DNA of 32,327 bases from an uncultured Pelagibacteraceae bacterium (GCA_902548045.1 CACCPR010000004.1:1-32327), one strand, 5' to 3'; shown: positions 15,574-26,034, numbered from the stretch's first letter. The notes: generated by a model from the sequence alone, not told the origin. Translations and numbers: made by a program.

Positions 15574-16131
15574 TTATTTTGATCTTAGACTTATAATCTT
15601 ATCTGGATCTGAAACAGCTCCACTATTAGGATCACCTTTTTTAATCATATCTACAAATTCCATACCTTTAATAACTTTGCCAAAAGCAGAGTATTGTCTA
15701 TCTAGGTGAGGGGCAGATTGAAAACATATAAAAAATTGGCTATTAGCACTATTAGGATCTTGAGATCTCGCAGCGGATATAACACCTCTTGTGTGAGCAA
15801 TATCTGAGAACTCCGCTTTTAAATCAGGAAGGTCTGAACCTCCCGTACCAGCCAAAGACAAATTAAAATTTGGAGAGCTTGAATTTCCAAATTTAATATC
15901 TCCCGTTTGAGCCATAAATCCTTCTATAACTCTGTGAAAAACAACATTATCATATTTTTTTTGATCAGCTAACTCTTTAAATCTTTTGACGTGATTTGGT
16001 GCTTTTTCAGCATACAACTCTATATGAACCTCTCCATGTTTTAGTTTTAATATCATAATATCTTCTTTAGCAATTAAATCGTTATTAAGTAAAGTAAAAA
16101 AAAAAATAAATACGTAAATATATTTGTTCAT
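15574..16131 (-). CDS. Periplasmic cyclophilin-type peptidyl-prolyl cis-trans isomerase
   Basis: 185 residues. The signal peptide (YIYVFIFFFTLLNNDLIA) covers about the first 21, so the enzyme should act in the periplasm on folding outer-membrane or secreted proteins. The cyclophilin core carries VVFHRVIEGFMAQTGD (the catalytic Arg in FHR and the FMAQ-GD segment), GVISAARSQDPNSANSQFFIC and HLDRQYSAFGKVIKGM, all conserved active-site blocks. It is the compact bacterial PpiA/PpiB type. It shares one base with coaD upstream and sits 5 bases before tgt, matching an operon ssb-gyrA-coaD-ppi-tgt. Confidence 0.95.
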   Translation of the reverse strand: MNKYIYVFIFFFTLLNNDLIAKEDIMILKLKHGEVHIELYAEKAPNHVKRFKELADQKKYDNVVFHRVIEGFMAQTGDIKFGNSSSPNFNLSLAGTGGSDLPDLKAEFSDIAHTRGVISAARSQDPNSANSQFFICFQSAPHLDRQYSAFGKVIKGMEFVDMIKKGDPNSGAVSDPDKIISLRSK

Positions 16132-16619
16132 TAAAATTTATTTTTTAATACTTTTACTGTTGACTTTGTCACAAACTTATTAATTTTCCCTCCTAATTTA
16201 CTAATTTCTTTCACGAATTTAGATGAGATAATTTGATTTTCAACATCTGACATTAAAAACATTGTTTCAATATTGGCATTTAATTTTTTATTCATTCCAG
16301 CAAGTTGAAATTCATATTCAAAATCAGAAACTGCACGTAGACCTCTGATAATAACTGAAGCTTTGTATTTATTACACAAATTTATAGTTAATGTATCGAA
16401 AGGAATAATTATAATTTTATTTTTGTTTAATTTTAAATCTTTAAATAATGAATTTTGAATTATTGAAAGTCTTTCATCTATTGAAAAATGATAATTTTTA
16501 TTAATATTATCTGTAGTAGCAACTACTACTTTATCAAAAATCTTTAATGACTTTTTAATTACATCAATGTGTCCAAAGGTAATTGGATCGAAAGTTCCTG
16601 GATAAATCGCAATCTTCAT
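16131..16619 (-). CDS. coaD: Phosphopantetheine adenylyltransferase
   Basis: Fourth step of coenzyme A synthesis: transfers AMP from ATP to 4'-phosphopantetheine. 162 residues, the normal length. The nucleotidyltransferase motif T/H-x-G-H appears as TFGH at 14-17 within YPGTFDPITFGHIDV. The substrate region IIRGLRAVSDFEYEFQLAGMNKKL and the ISSKFVKEISKLGG segment are diagnostic of CoaD. It lies one base after gyrA and overlaps the cyclophilin gene by one base. Confidence 0.97.
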   Translation of the reverse strand: MKIAIYPGTFDPITFGHIDVIKKSLKIFDKVVVATTDNINKNYHFSIDERLSIIQNSLFKDLKLNKNKIIIIPFDTLTINLCNKYKASVIIRGLRAVSDFEYEFQLAGMNKKLNANIETMFLMSDVENQIISSKFVKEISKLGGKINKFVTKSTVKVLKNKF

Positions 16620-16620
16620 T

Positions 16621-19191
16621 TTATTGAATATTATCTTCTATTTTAATTACTGATACAACTTTTTCATTACCTGATAATTTTTTTATTCTTACTCCTTGTG
16701 TATTCCTTCCTGCTACCCGTATTTCTTTAACTGCACATCTCATGATGCCGCCTTTATCAGTGGATAGTATAATTTCGTCATCATTTGTTACCACTAATGA
16801 CGAAGCTACATTTCCATTTCTAGGTGAATTAATTATTCCTATAATTCCTTTTCCACCCCTATTAGTGACTCTATAGTCTAAATATGAACTTCTTTTCCCA
16901 TAACCGTTTTCTGTAACTGATAGTATAAAGCCATCAACACCACTTTTAATTTTCTTATCTTTGTTAATAGTTTTTAAACTAATGTTGGAATTGTTTAATA
17001 TTGATAATGAAATAACTCTATCTTCATCATTTAATTTAATTCCCTTAATACCTTTTGAAGATCTACCTTTAAATAATCTGAGTTTTTTAGATTTAAATCT
17101 TATACATTTACCGAATTGTGTGCTTAAAAGAACATCTTGATCATCCTTGCAAATTTTTACACCTATAATTTTATCATCTTGATCTAGTTTCATTGCTATT
17201 TTTCCGCTATTATTAATATTTATAAAATCTTCTAACGTGTTCTTTCTGACATTTCCTTTTGATGTAGCAAAAATTATCATCATATTTTTCCATTCTGCCT
17301 CGTCCTCTGGCAAGGGCATAATTGAACTTATGGAATGATGATTTTTGAGAGGTAAAATATTAAATATAGATTTACCTTTTGAAGCAGCTGTTCCTTCGGG
17401 AATTTTATGGGCTTTTATCTTATACACTAGTCCTTGTGTCGAAAAAAATAATACCGGCGTATGAGTATTTGCAGTAAAAATTTGAATTACAAAGTCTTCC
17501 TCTCTAGTAGAAATTCCTGTTTTTCCTTTTCCTCCTCTTTTTTGTGTTTTAAGAGAACTAAGTGGGCTTCTTTTTATATATCCTTGATTGGTAATGCTAA
17601 TAACAACAGATTCTTTTTGAATTGTTTCTTCAATATTATAATTTAATACAGCATCAATAATCTTAGTTTTTCTAGGAGAAGAGAATTTATCTTTAATGTT
17701 TATTAATTCTTTTACTATTAACTTATACAATTCTTTTTTTGAATTAATAATCTTATTATATTCAATTATTAAAGATGATAATCTGTTTATTTCAGATTCT
17801 ATTTCTCCTATTCCGTAAGCTGTAAGTTTTTGAAGTTTTAAATCCAATATAGAATTTACTTGCGCTAAAGAAAGTTGATAAACTGAAATATTTTTTTTCT
17901 TCTCTATTAAGGTTACTAATTTTATACTTTTCTTTATTTTCCATTTTTGTGAAAGAAGATTTTTCTTAGCCGCTTCTGCATTTTTTGATTTTTTAATTAT
18001 TTTAATCACGTTATCAATATTTTCTACAGCTGTAGCTAAACCAATAAGGATGTGTGCTCGTTCTTCTGCTTTCTTTAAATCAAATTTAATTCTTTTTGTT
18101 ACCGTATCTTCTCTAAATTTCAAAAATTCAGAAATAAACTCTTTTAAATTTAAAATTTTTGGTTTGTTATTTACAATTGCGAGTGTATTAAAGCCAAAAG
18201 AACTTTCTATGTTGGTTAGTTTATATAATTGTCTTCTAATAGTTTCAGGCTCCACTGCTTTCCTTAGTTCTATAAGGACTCTAATCCCTTCTCTGTTTGA
18301 CTCATCTCTAATATCTCTAATGCCCTCAATTTTTTTATCTCTTGCTAATTGTGCTATTTTTTCAATTAAAACTGATTTATTTACTTGGTATGGAATAGAC
18401 TTTATTATTAAACATTCTCTTCCACCTTTTTTTTCTTCCAGATCTATTTCCCCCCTTATTTTAAAAGACCCTCTTCCTTTGTTATAACCTTGTTTTAAAA
18501 TCTCTTTGCCAATTATAATTCCTCCTGTTGGAAAATCTGGACCTGGCACATGCTTCATTAACTGACTAATAGTAATTTCTTTATTTTCTATATAAGCTAC
18601 GGTTGCATTAATTATTTCTCCCAGGTTATGAGGCGGTATACTTGTTGCCATTCCAACGGCTATACCTCCAGCACCGTTTACCAAAATATTTGGAAATTGA
18701 TACGGTAAAACTTCCGGTTCTTTTTCTGTTTCATCGTAATTATTTCTATAATTAACAGTATTTTTTTCTAGATCTTCAGTTAAAAATTGAGCAATTTTAC
18801 CAAGCTTAGTTTCTGTATAACGCATTGCAGCAGCAGGGTCTCCATCTATAGATCCAAAGTTACCTTGGCCTGCAATCAATGGTAAACTCATTGAGAAATC
18901 TTGAACTAATCTAACCAAAGCATCATAAACAGACTGATCGCCATGTGGATGGTATTTACCAATTACGTCTCCTACAATTCTTGCTGATTTTCTGAAAGGT
19001 TTGGACCAATCATATCCACCCTTATACATAGCATATATAATTCTTCTATGAACAGGTTTTAAACCGTCTCTCACATCTGGTAACGCCCTACTTACGATTA
19101 CACTCATTGCGTAAGATAAATAAGATGAACTCATTTCATCTTGAACGAAAATAGGTTTAAAGGATTTTTTTTCTATTACAGACTTATCCAT
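16621..19191 (-). CDS. gyrA: DNA gyrase subunit A
   Basis: Breakage-reunion subunit of gyrase, which introduces negative supercoils. 856 residues. The N-terminal winged helix has the catalytic Tyr Y125 in AAMRYTETKL, with SRALPDVRDGLKPVHRRI upstream. A coiled-coil region at about 430-480 and a six-bladed C-terminal domain follow; the GyrA box QKRGGKG, needed for DNA wrapping, is present and marks this as gyrase rather than topoisomerase IV. In the quinolone-determining region (HPHGDQSVYD, 81-90) the site equal to E. coli Ser83 is Gln (Q86), while the Asp87 equivalent (D90) is kept. ssb lies 5 bases upstream on the same strand; coaD follows after one base. Confidence 0.97.
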   Translation of the reverse strand: MDKSVIEKKSFKPIFVQDEMSSSYLSYAMSVIVSRALPDVRDGLKPVHRRIIYAMYKGGYDWSKPFRKSARIVGDVIGKYHPHGDQSVYDALVRLVQDFSMSLPLIAGQGNFGSIDGDPAAAMRYTETKLGKIAQFLTEDLEKNTVNYRNNYDETEKEPEVLPYQFPNILVNGAGGIAVGMATSIPPHNLGEIINATVAYIENKEITISQLMKHVPGPDFPTGGIIIGKEILKQGYNKGRGSFKIRGEIDLEEKKGGRECLIIKSIPYQVNKSVLIEKIAQLARDKKIEGIRDIRDESNREGIRVLIELRKAVEPETIRRQLYKLTNIESSFGFNTLAIVNNKPKILNLKEFISEFLKFREDTVTKRIKFDLKKAEERAHILIGLATAVENIDNVIKIIKKSKNAEAAKKNLLSQKWKIKKSIKLVTLIEKKKNISVYQLSLAQVNSILDLKLQKLTAYGIGEIESEINRLSSLIIEYNKIINSKKELYKLIVKELINIKDKFSSPRKTKIIDAVLNYNIEETIQKESVVISITNQGYIKRSPLSSLKTQKRGGKGKTGISTREEDFVIQIFTANTHTPVLFFSTQGLVYKIKAHKIPEGTAASKGKSIFNILPLKNHHSISSIMPLPEDEAEWKNMMIIFATSKGNVRKNTLEDFININNSGKIAMKLDQDDKIIGVKICKDDQDVLLSTQFGKCIRFKSKKLRLFKGRSSKGIKGIKLNDEDRVISLSILNNSNISLKTINKDKKIKSGVDGFILSVTENGYGKRSSYLDYRVTNRGGKGIIGIINSPRNGNVASSLVVTNDDEIILSTDKGGIMRCAVKEIRVAGRNTQGVRIKKLSGNEKVVSVIKIEDNIQ

Positions 19192-19196
19192 AAAAG

Positions 19197-19658
19197 TTAA
19201 AATGGAATTTCATCATCTAAATCAGAACTGTCTTGATTTAAATTATCATTAGGCAATGTGCTTTTGTTTTCACTAACTAAACTAGATCCATCATTTTTGC
19301 TGTTTCTGCTGTCTAACATCGTCAAACTTGAATTATAGCTTTGTAAAACTATTTCTGTAGAATATTTATCTTGACCAGTAGATTCATCTTTCCATTTTCT
19401 TGTACTTAGTTGACCTTCAATATAAACATTAGCACCTTTTTTTAAATACTGTTGCACAACGTTAACTAGTCCTTCGTTAAAAATCACAACTCTATGCCAT
19501 TCCGTCTTTTCTTTTCGTTCTCCGCTAGATTTGTCTTTCCATGATTGACTAGTGGCTATGCTCAATCTAGCTACATTTTTACCGTTAACCATTTGTTTAA
19601 TATCTGGATCTGCGCCTAAACGACCTATTAATTGTACTTTATTTAAACTTCCTGCCAT
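19197..19658 (-). CDS. ssb: Single-stranded DNA-binding protein
   Basis: 153 residues. The N-terminal OB fold starts with the conserved [17 protein letters not shown] and includes [10 protein letters not shown] and [18 protein letters not shown] flexible Ser/Asn/Asp-rich linker ends in the acidic tip DDEIPF, which recruits repair and replication partners. It is divergent from uvrA over a 98-base spacer, a pairing shared with many proteobacteria. A TATACT on the minus strand at 19703-19708 is a likely -10 box, giving a leader of about 40 bases. Confidence 0.97.
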   Translation of the reverse strand: MAGSLNKVQLIGRLGADPDIKQMVNGKNVARLSIATSQSWKDKSSGERKEKTEWHRVVIFNEGLVNVVQQYLKKGANVYIEGQLSTRKWKDESTGQDKYSTEIVLQSYNSSLTMLDSRNSKNDGSSLVSENKSTLPNDNLNQDSSDLDDEIPF

Positions 19659-19714
19659 ATTACTTTGTTGTTTTGTGATTTTAATTTGTTTTAATTAAAA
19701 TAAGTATAACATAA

Positions 19715-19743
19715 TTGATTAATAATTATAACATCATTATTAT
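19715..19743 (+). promoter_or_regulatory. Sigma-70-type promoter for uvrA
   Basis: TTGATT (19715-19720) and TATTAT (19738-19743) are separated by exactly 17 bases. The predicted start near 19750 leaves only about 7 bases before the uvrA ATG at 19757. The ssb -10 candidate on the other strand (19703-19708) lies just upstream, so the two promoters are packed back to back. I saw no convincing LexA operator. Confidence 0.45.
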
Positions 19744-19756
19744 TTTATAAAAAAAT

Positions 19757-22636
19757 ATGTTGAAAAAAATCGTTGTAAAAGGCGCTAAAGAACACAATTT
19801 AAAAAATGTTTCTCTAGAAATTCCAAAAGAGAAACTAGTGGTCATTACGGGCCTGTCTGGTTCAGGAAAATCGTCTCTGGCATTTGACACCATTTATGCT
19901 GAGGGTCAAAGACGATATGTGGAAAGTTTATCTTCATATGCACGACAGTTTTTAGATAAAATGAAAAAGCCAAAAGTTGATCTAATTGAAGGATTAAGTC
20001 CAGCAATATCTATTGAACAAAAAAATACTTCAAAAAATCCAAGATCAACAGTAGCTACTGTTACTGAAATTTACGATTATATGCGTGTTTTATTTGCTAG
20101 GGTTGGAATACCCTATTCACCTTTTACAGGTAAACCGATTGTGTCACAGCCTATAAGTGAAATGGTTGATAAAATTAAAAAATTACCAAAAAATAGTACA
20201 ATTTATTTATTGGCACCTATAGTAAGAGGAAGAAAAGGTGAATATAAAAAGGAAATTTTAAACTTTAAAAAAAGAGGTTTTTCAAAAATAAAAGTTGATG
20301 GTAAATATTTAAATATTGATGATTTTCCAACATTAAACAAAAAAATTAAACATGATATTTCTATAGTTATAGATAGAGTTATTCTAAATACCAATTTAGG
20401 TAACAGATTAGCCGATAGCATCGAAACGGCTATTAATCTTTCAAATGGATTGTTAATTGTTGAATATGAAAATGAAACATTGCCTAAAAAGTTTAGAAAA
20501 TTAGAAAGTATAACATTTTCCTCGAAATTTTCATGTCCAGAGAGCGGTTTTACAATTGAAGAAATTGAACCTAGATTATTTTCGTTCAACTCTCCATTTG
20601 GTGCTTGTGAAGAATGTGAGGGAATAGGTCATAATCTCAACGTTGATCCAAATTTAGTTATTTCAGATGATAAAAAAAGTCTTCAGGACGGTTGCATTGA
20701 GCCCTGGGCAAAATCTACTTCTATGTATTATGCTCAAACTTTAGCTTCATTAGCAAAACATTATAAATTTTCACTTTCAGATCAATGGAGAAAATTACCA
20801 AAAAAAATTCGAGATATCATTTTATATGGTTCTGACGAAGAAGAAATCAAATTTTCTTATGATGATGGATATGAGTCTTACAATACCAAAAAAACTTTTG
20901 AGGGTGTAATCAACAATCTTGAAAGGAGGTATTTAGAAACAGACAGTGAGTGGAAAAGAGAGGAGATTTCTCAGTATCAGAGTGAGACAAATTGTGAAAA
21001 ATGTAACGGAATGAGATTAAAAGAAGAAGCTTTATGTGTAAAAGTAAATAACTTAAATATAAGTCAAATTACTGAAAAATCGATTGATGAAGCTCAAAAA
21101 TGGTTCGCCAATTTGACTAATGTATTAACTGAGAGAGAAAACAAAATTGCTCAACATATTTTAAAAGAAATTAATGAAAGATTAAATTTTTTACTCAACG
21201 TTGGTTTAAATTATTTAACACTGTCTAGAGAGTCCGGAACTCTATCTGGGGGAGAGGCACAACGAATAAGATTAGCATCACAAATTGGTTCTGGATTGAC
21301 TGGAGTGTTGTATGTTTTAGATGAGCCATCAATTGGTCTACATCAGAGAGATAATAAAAAATTAATTACGGCTTTAAAAAAACTTAGAGATCTAGGTAAT
21401 ACAGTCTTAGTTGTAGAACACGATATTGAAACTATGGAAAATGCTGATCATATAATAGACATAGGGCCTGAAGCTGGATTAAATGGAGGACAAATTATAG
21501 CTGAAGGAAATGTAAAAGAAATTATTAAAGAGGAAAAAAGTATTACAGGAGATTATTTATCCGGGAAAAAAAAGATAACCATTCCCAGAAAAAGAAGAAC
21601 GGCAAAAAATGGAAGATTTATTGAAATTAGTGGGGCAAGTGGTAACAATTTAAAAAAGGTACATTTGAAAGTGCCAATAGGTACATTCACTTGTGTTACA
21701 GGGGTTTCAGGTAGTGGAAAGTCAACTTTAATTTTACAAACTTTGTACAATGCTTTTAATTTAATGCTTAATAAAAATAAAAGTAGAAAAGTTCCTAAAG
21801 CTTTTACTGGTTTCAAAGGAACTGAGTTAATAGATAAAATAATTGATATAGATCAGTCCCCAATTGGAAGAACTCCAAGATCAAATCCAGCTACATATAC
21901 TGGAGCTTTTGGTCCTATAAGAGAATGGTTTGCTAATTTACCTGAATCAAAAGCTAGAGGTTATAAAGTTGGAAGATACTCATTTAATGTAAAAGGGGGG
22001 AGATGTGAAACCTGCGAAGGTGATGGAGTAATAACTTATGAGATGCATTTTCTTCCTGATGTTTTTGTTCCATGCGATACTTGCAAAGGAGCTAGATATA
22101 ATAGAGAAACTTTAGAAATAAGATTTAAAAACAAAAATATTGCAGATGTGCTTGATATGACAGTAGATGAAGGATGTACTTTTTTTGAAAATATACAAAG
22201 TATAAAGTCGAAACTTATTACACTTAAACATGTAGGCTTAGGCTATATGAAGATTGGTCAACAGGCAACTACATTATCAGGTGGTGAAGCTCAAAGAATT
22301 AAATTAGCTAAAGAACTTTCAAAAAGACCTACAGGTCGAACCTTATACATATTAGATGAACCAACAACAGGATTACATTCTCATGATATAAAAAAATTAT
22401 TAGAGATACTACAGGCCTTCGCTAACACTGGAAATACTGTTGTTGTAATAGAACACAACTTAGATGTGATAAAAACAGCAGATCACATAATTGATATGGG
22501 TCCAGAGGGCGGAATAAATGGTGGAAGAATTATTGCTGAAGGGACACCTGAGAAGGTTGCGAATGTTAAAGAAAGTTATACTGGTAAATTTATTCGAGAA
22601 ATTATCGTCAGTAGTTCAATGAAAAAGACTGCTTAA
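19757..22636 (+). CDS. uvrA: Excinuclease ABC subunit A
   Basis: Damage-recognition ATPase of nucleotide excision repair. 959 residues, full length, two ABC modules. Module 1 has Walker [10 protein letters not shown] (about 32-40) and signature [12 protein letters not shown]; module 2 has GVSGSGKST and [14 protein letters not shown]. Walker B segments are [10 protein letters not shown] and [10 protein letters not shown]. Zinc sites: CEKCNGM and the [11 protein letters not shown]...CDTCKGARY finger are complete. In the first zinc region CPESG replaces CPxCG, which I believe is usual in alphaproteobacteria. The next gene starts 31 bases downstream on the same strand. Confidence 0.97.
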   Translation: MLKKIVVKGAKEHNLKNVSLEIPKEKLVVITGLSGSGKSSLAFDTIYAEGQRRYVESLSSYARQFLDKMKKPKVDLIEGLSPAISIEQKNTSKNPRSTVATVTEIYDYMRVLFARVGIPYSPFTGKPIVSQPISEMVDKIKKLPKNSTIYLLAPIVRGRKGEYKKEILNFKKRGFSKIKVDGKYLNIDDFPTLNKKIKHDISIVIDRVILNTNLGNRLADSIETAINLSNGLLIVEYENETLPKKFRKLESITFSSKFSCPESGFTIEEIEPRLFSFNSPFGACEECEGIGHNLNVDPNLVISDDKKSLQDGCIEPWAKSTSMYYAQTLASLAKHYKFSLSDQWRKLPKKIRDIILYGSDEEEIKFSYDDGYESYNTKKTFEGVINNLERRYLETDSEWKREEISQYQSETNCEKCNGMRLKEEALCVKVNNLNISQITEKSIDEAQKWFANLTNVLTERENKIAQHILKEINERLNFLLNVGLNYLTLSRESGTLSGGEAQRIRLASQIGSGLTGVLYVLDEPSIGLHQRDNKKLITALKKLRDLGNTVLVVEHDIETMENADHIIDIGPEAGLNGGQIIAEGNVKEIIKEEKSITGDYLSGKKKITIPRKRRTAKNGRFIEISGASGNNLKKVHLKVPIGTFTCVTGVSGSGKSTLILQTLYNAFNLMLNKNKSRKVPKAFTGFKGTELIDKIIDIDQSPIGRTPRSNPATYTGAFGPIREWFANLPESKARGYKVGRYSFNVKGGRCETCEGDGVITYEMHFLPDVFVPCDTCKGARYNRETLEIRFKNKNIADVLDMTVDEGCTFFENIQSIKSKLITLKHVGLGYMKIGQQATTLSGGEAQRIKLAKELSKRPTGRTLYILDEPTTGLHSHDIKKLLEILQAFANTGNTVVVIEHNLDVIKTADHIIDMGPEGGINGGRIIAEGTPEKVANVKESYTGKFIREIIVSSSMKKTA

Positions 22637-22667
22637 AATTTTAAAATATGTTATAATAATTTTATAT

Positions 22668-23273
22668 ATGGTTAAGATTCTACAATCGCTATCAAAAACT
22701 GTTCACTTTTCTCTAGCACTTGCTATATTAGTGTTTTTGGGATTTCATTTTGGTGTAAGTGATTTTGCATTTGATCGAGGATTTTACAGTTGGTTATTTA
22801 GATATCTTCATGTTTTAACTGGAACAATGTGGATTGGTCTCCTTTGGTACTTTAATTTTGTTCAAATTCCTTCAATGCCTAATATTCCTGATGAGCATAA
22901 ACCTGCAATTAGCAAAGTTATTGCTCCAAAAGCTTTATTCTGGTTTAGGTGGGCAGCATTAGGAACAATTGTCACTGGATTAATTGTTGCTTACCTTCAA
23001 GGGTATGTTCATCAAGCTATGACATTAGGAATTGGTGGTGGTGATCCTAAAAGTACTGCTATTGGCATAGGAATGTGGTTAGGAATTATAATGGCTTATA
23101 ATGTTTGGTTTGTTATTTGGCCAAATCAAAAAAAAGCATTGGGGATAGTTGATTCATCCGCGGAGGAAAAAGCAAGTTCTGCAAAGACTGCAATGATATT
23201 TTCGAGAATAAACACTTTATTATCTTTGCCAATGCTTTTAACAATGGTAGGCGCACAAAATCTTCCTTGGTAA
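22668..23273 (+). CDS. PuuD-like (Urate_ox_N-type) integral membrane protein
   Basis: 201 residues with about five hydrophobic segments. The pattern YLHVLTGTMWIGLLWYFNFVQIP (H48), APKALFWFRWAALGTIVTG, GMWLGIIMAYNVWFVIWPNQKK and the C-terminal RINTLLSLPMLLTMV resembles the membrane domain of the PuuD urate hydroxylase family. Full PuuD proteins add a C-terminal cytochrome c domain; here the protein ends after the membrane part and no CXXCH is present. Membrane histidines H13, H27 and H48 could bind haem, but that is inference. I would not call it a urate oxidase from this alone: no purine genes lie nearby. It ends 2 bases from the convergent secF stop. Confidence 0.72.
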   Translation: MVKILQSLSKTVHFSLALAILVFLGFHFGVSDFAFDRGFYSWLFRYLHVLTGTMWIGLLWYFNFVQIPSMPNIPDEHKPAISKVIAPKALFWFRWAALGTIVTGLIVAYLQGYVHQAMTLGIGGGDPKSTAIGIGMWLGIIMAYNVWFVIWPNQKKALGIVDSSAEEKASSAKTAMIFSRINTLLSLPMLLTMVGAQNLPW

Positions 23274-23275
23274 AT

Positions 23276-24184
23276 TTAAGGAACAATTTTTTCTTCTTTT
23301 TTTTCTAGTGTTTTATAGCTTACCTTAAAAAACTTTAGAACTGGGGCTGCTACAAAAATGGATGAGTAAGTTCCTATTAATACTCCAAGTATCATTGCAA
23401 ACGAAAAACCCCTTAATATTTCTCCTCCTAAAATATAAATTGAAAGTAAAGCTAATAAAGTAGTTATAGAAGTTATGATTGTTCTAGACAAAGTTTCATT
23501 AATAGATAAATTTGAAATATCACTTATACTTAGTTTATTAAATTTATTAAGATTTTCTCTAATTCTGTCATATATTACAACCGTATCATTCATTGAATAT
23601 CCTACTATTGTTAAAACAGCGGCAATGATTGAAAGGTTTATTTCAAAAGATAAAATAGAAAAAATTCCAATTGTAATTATTACATCGTGAAATAATGCAA
23701 TAATTGAGCCAATACTAAATTGCCATTCAAACCGTATCCAAATATAAAAAAGCATAGCAAGTAAAGATAGAGAGATAGCTATTAATCCTGACTTAAGAAG
23801 CTCTGAGCTTACTTTAGGGCCGACATTTTCTACTCGTCTAAAACTAATTTCAGAATTTAAATTTTCGACTAGTTTTTTTTTAATTTTTGGAATTAAATTA
23901 TTATCATTTTCAGTTTTTTGCTCGACTTTAATCAGATAATCACCTTTATTTCCAAATTCTTTAACGTTTATATCCCCTAAATTTAATGAATTTAAAGATG
24001 ATCTAATATCAGATATGTTTATGTTGTGATTATCTGCTCTCAATTCTATTAATGTGCCACCTTTAAAATCTATACCGTAATTAAGGCCTTTAAATGCAAT
24101 AAAAAAGATACTAATTAAAAAAATAAAAATAGATAAAATATTTGCAATTTTAAATTTTGAAGAAAAATTAATATTTTTAATCAT
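23276..24184 (-). CDS. secF: Protein translocase subunit SecF
   Basis: 302 residues. Works with SecD to pull preproteins through SecYEG using the proton gradient. The first membrane helix is followed by GLNYGIDFKGGTLIELR (the conserved D-F-x-G-G-T motif), a periplasmic loop, then five more helices with VGPKVSSELLKSGL, SMNDTVVIYDRIREN and the paired SRTIITSITTLLALL. The ATG overlaps the last base of the secD stop. The stop faces the PuuD-like gene with two bases between. Confidence 0.97.
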   Translation of the reverse strand: MIKNINFSSKFKIANILSIFIFLISIFFIAFKGLNYGIDFKGGTLIELRADNHNINISDIRSSLNSLNLGDINVKEFGNKGDYLIKVEQKTENDNNLIPKIKKKLVENLNSEISFRRVENVGPKVSSELLKSGLIAISLSLLAMLFYIWIRFEWQFSIGSIIALFHDVIITIGIFSILSFEINLSIIAAVLTIVGYSMNDTVVIYDRIRENLNKFNKLSISDISNLSINETLSRTIITSITTLLALLSIYILGGEILRGFSFAMILGVLIGTYSSIFVAAPVLKFFKVSYKTLEKKEEKIVP

Positions 24185-25728
24185 TACAAATTAATTTCTC
24201 CTTCTTTTTTGTTTAAAACAATCGTAGATGTTAAATGTCTAGCTAAAAAATAAGCAGAGAATAAGGTAGTAATAATTCCAATTCCTAATGTAATAGCAAA
24301 TCCTTTTACAGGACCTGACCCAAAAATAAATAAAATAGTTGCAGCTATTAATGTTGTAATATTAGCATCAAGGACAGTAATTTTAGCTTTAGAGTACCCT
24401 ATATCAAAGGCATGAATAATAGATTTTTCAGTTTTTAATTCTTCCTTTATACGTTCAAAAATTAATACATTTGCATCAACTGCCATTCCTACTGTTAAAA
24501 TTATTCCTGCAATACCAGGTAATGTTAAAGTAGCTTCTAGAATAGTTAGAACTCCAATCAACATAGTTAGATTTGCAATTAAGGCCAGGTTAGCAATTAA
24601 GCCAAAAATTTTGTATTTGTAAAACATAAAAAGAATTACTAAAATAAATCCAATTAACAAAGAGGTAATTCCAGATTTAATTGAGTCTTTACCTAAATCA
24701 GGACCAACTGTTCTTTCTTCGACTATAATTAAGGGGGTTGGCAAAGCACCAGATCTTAAAAGCAGAGCTAAATCTGTAGCTTCTTGAAAGGAAAAATTTC
24801 CAGTAATTACGCCATTACCCGAGGTTATAGCCTCATTAATAGCTGGAGCGCTTATAATTTTTTTATCTAATACTATTGCTAATCTTTTTCCTACATTATC
24901 AGACGTTGTTCTTCCAAACTTTTGCGCTCCTACTCTATCTAAAGTAAATGATACTGAAGGCTGATTAGATTGGTTGCTAAAATTAGGTTGAGCATCAATA
25001 AGATTTTCACCACTCATAACAACTCTTTTGCTTACATTTAATTCTTCACCTCTTTCTGAAAGCATTTTTTCAGCTCCAAACTCTTCATTCTCTGTTACTA
25101 AACGAAAATTTAATTGTGCAGTCTTACCTAAAAGATTTTTAATTCTCTCGGGATCTTTTAACCCAGGAAGTTCAACTAGAATTCTTTTTTCACCTCTCTG
25201 TAAAATTGTAGGTTCTTTTGTCCCCACATCATCTATTCTTCTTCTGACAATCTCTATTGACTGTTTTAAGGCTGAATTATTAATGGTCAGCAAACCATAT
25301 TTAGAATAATAAATTTTGATTTTATCGTTCTGTAAGATTTCTAAATCTAATTCGAATGAATTGTATTTATCAATATAAGGATTTAATGAATTATCTTTCT
25401 TTGAAAAAAAAAGTGTTTTGAATTTATCGATGTTGTTAATTGAAAAAATCAAATTTTTATCATTAATAATAAATTTTGAATACTTAAAATTATTATCTTT
25501 TAAATATTTTTTTAAGGGGATTACTTTAGACTGAATTCTTTCTTTGACTAAAGGATCAGAATTAATTTCAAGAAGGAGATAGGAACCTCCCTGTAAATCT
25601 AAACCTAAGTTTACTTTTTTATCTATTAATGGATCTTTCCTGTCTTGAAAATTAAGAATAGAAAAAAAAGAAATTATTAAAAAGATAATATATATGAAAA
25701 AAATATTTATTTTTGTAAAATTTAACAC
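24184..25728 (-). CDS. secD: Protein translocase subunit SecD
   Basis: 514 residues. An N-terminal helix leads to the motif GLDLQGGSYLLLEI, then the large periplasmic domains (P1) with VRRRIDDVGTKEPTILQRG and ILVELPGLKDPERIK. A six-helix membrane part follows, carrying GMAVDANVLIFERIKEEL and the conserved TTLIAATILFIFGSGPVKGFA. The start is GTG at 25726-25728, nine bases after the yajC stop; I saw no better ATG. It overlaps secF by one base, giving the classic yajC-secD-secF operon. Confidence 0.97.
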   Translation of the reverse strand: MLNFTKINIFFIYIIFLIISFFSILNFQDRKDPLIDKKVNLGLDLQGGSYLLLEINSDPLVKERIQSKVIPLKKYLKDNNFKYSKFIINDKNLIFSINNIDKFKTLFFSKKDNSLNPYIDKYNSFELDLEILQNDKIKIYYSKYGLLTINNSALKQSIEIVRRRIDDVGTKEPTILQRGEKRILVELPGLKDPERIKNLLGKTAQLNFRLVTENEEFGAEKMLSERGEELNVSKRVVMSGENLIDAQPNFSNQSNQPSVSFTLDRVGAQKFGRTTSDNVGKRLAIVLDKKIISAPAINEAITSGNGVITGNFSFQEATDLALLLRSGALPTPLIIVEERTVGPDLGKDSIKSGITSLLIGFILVILFMFYKYKIFGLIANLALIANLTMLIGVLTILEATLTLPGIAGIILTVGMAVDANVLIFERIKEELKTEKSIIHAFDIGYSKAKITVLDANITTLIAATILFIFGSGPVKGFAITLGIGIITTLFSAYFLARHLTSTIVLNKKEGEINL

Positions 25729-25737
25729 GAAAAAGAA

Positions 25738-26025
25738 TTATTTTTTTACTTCTTCTTTTTTTTGCAACAAACTAGTTATTGTAGATTTTATAATTTGTAC
25801 TTTGACATTGTCAGCAATAATAACCTCTATACGATCATCATCCATAACTTTATCAATAGTCCCAATAATTCCACCAGAAGTGATAATCTCATCTCCTCTT
25901 TTTAAAGCTTCAACCATCGCTTTGTGATCTTTAACTCTTTTTTGCTGTGGCCTAATTAAAAAAAAGTAAAAAATTACAAATATTAAAATTAAAGGTATGA
26001 ATTGTGCTATTCCTTGACCGCTCAT
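25738..26025 (-). CDS. yajC: Preprotein translocase accessory subunit YajC
   Basis: 95 residues with one N-terminal membrane helix (LILIFVIFYFFLI) followed by the family signature RPQQKRVKDHKAMVEALKRGDEIITSGGIIGTI. It binds SecDF in the inner membrane. It begins the yajC-secD-secF operon, 47 bases after the serS stop; in many alphaproteobacteria several other genes separate serS and yajC, so this junction looks compacted. Confidence 0.95.
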   Translation of the reverse strand: MSGQGIAQFIPLILIFVIFYFFLIRPQQKRVKDHKAMVEALKRGDEIITSGGIIGTIDKVMDDDRIEVIIADNVKVQIIKSTITSLLQKKEEVKK

Positions 26026-26034
26026 AAGTGGATA

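Noticed and set aside
19659..19756. LexA operator between ssb and uvrA
   Set aside because: I saw no convincing GTTC-N7-GTTC or similar box; the region is mostly A/T with two promoter-like elements.
20525..20560. Missing zinc cysteine (CPESG) in UvrA as a novel loss
   Set aside because: I recall CPxSG at this place in other alphaproteobacterial UvrA proteins, so it is probably lineage background.
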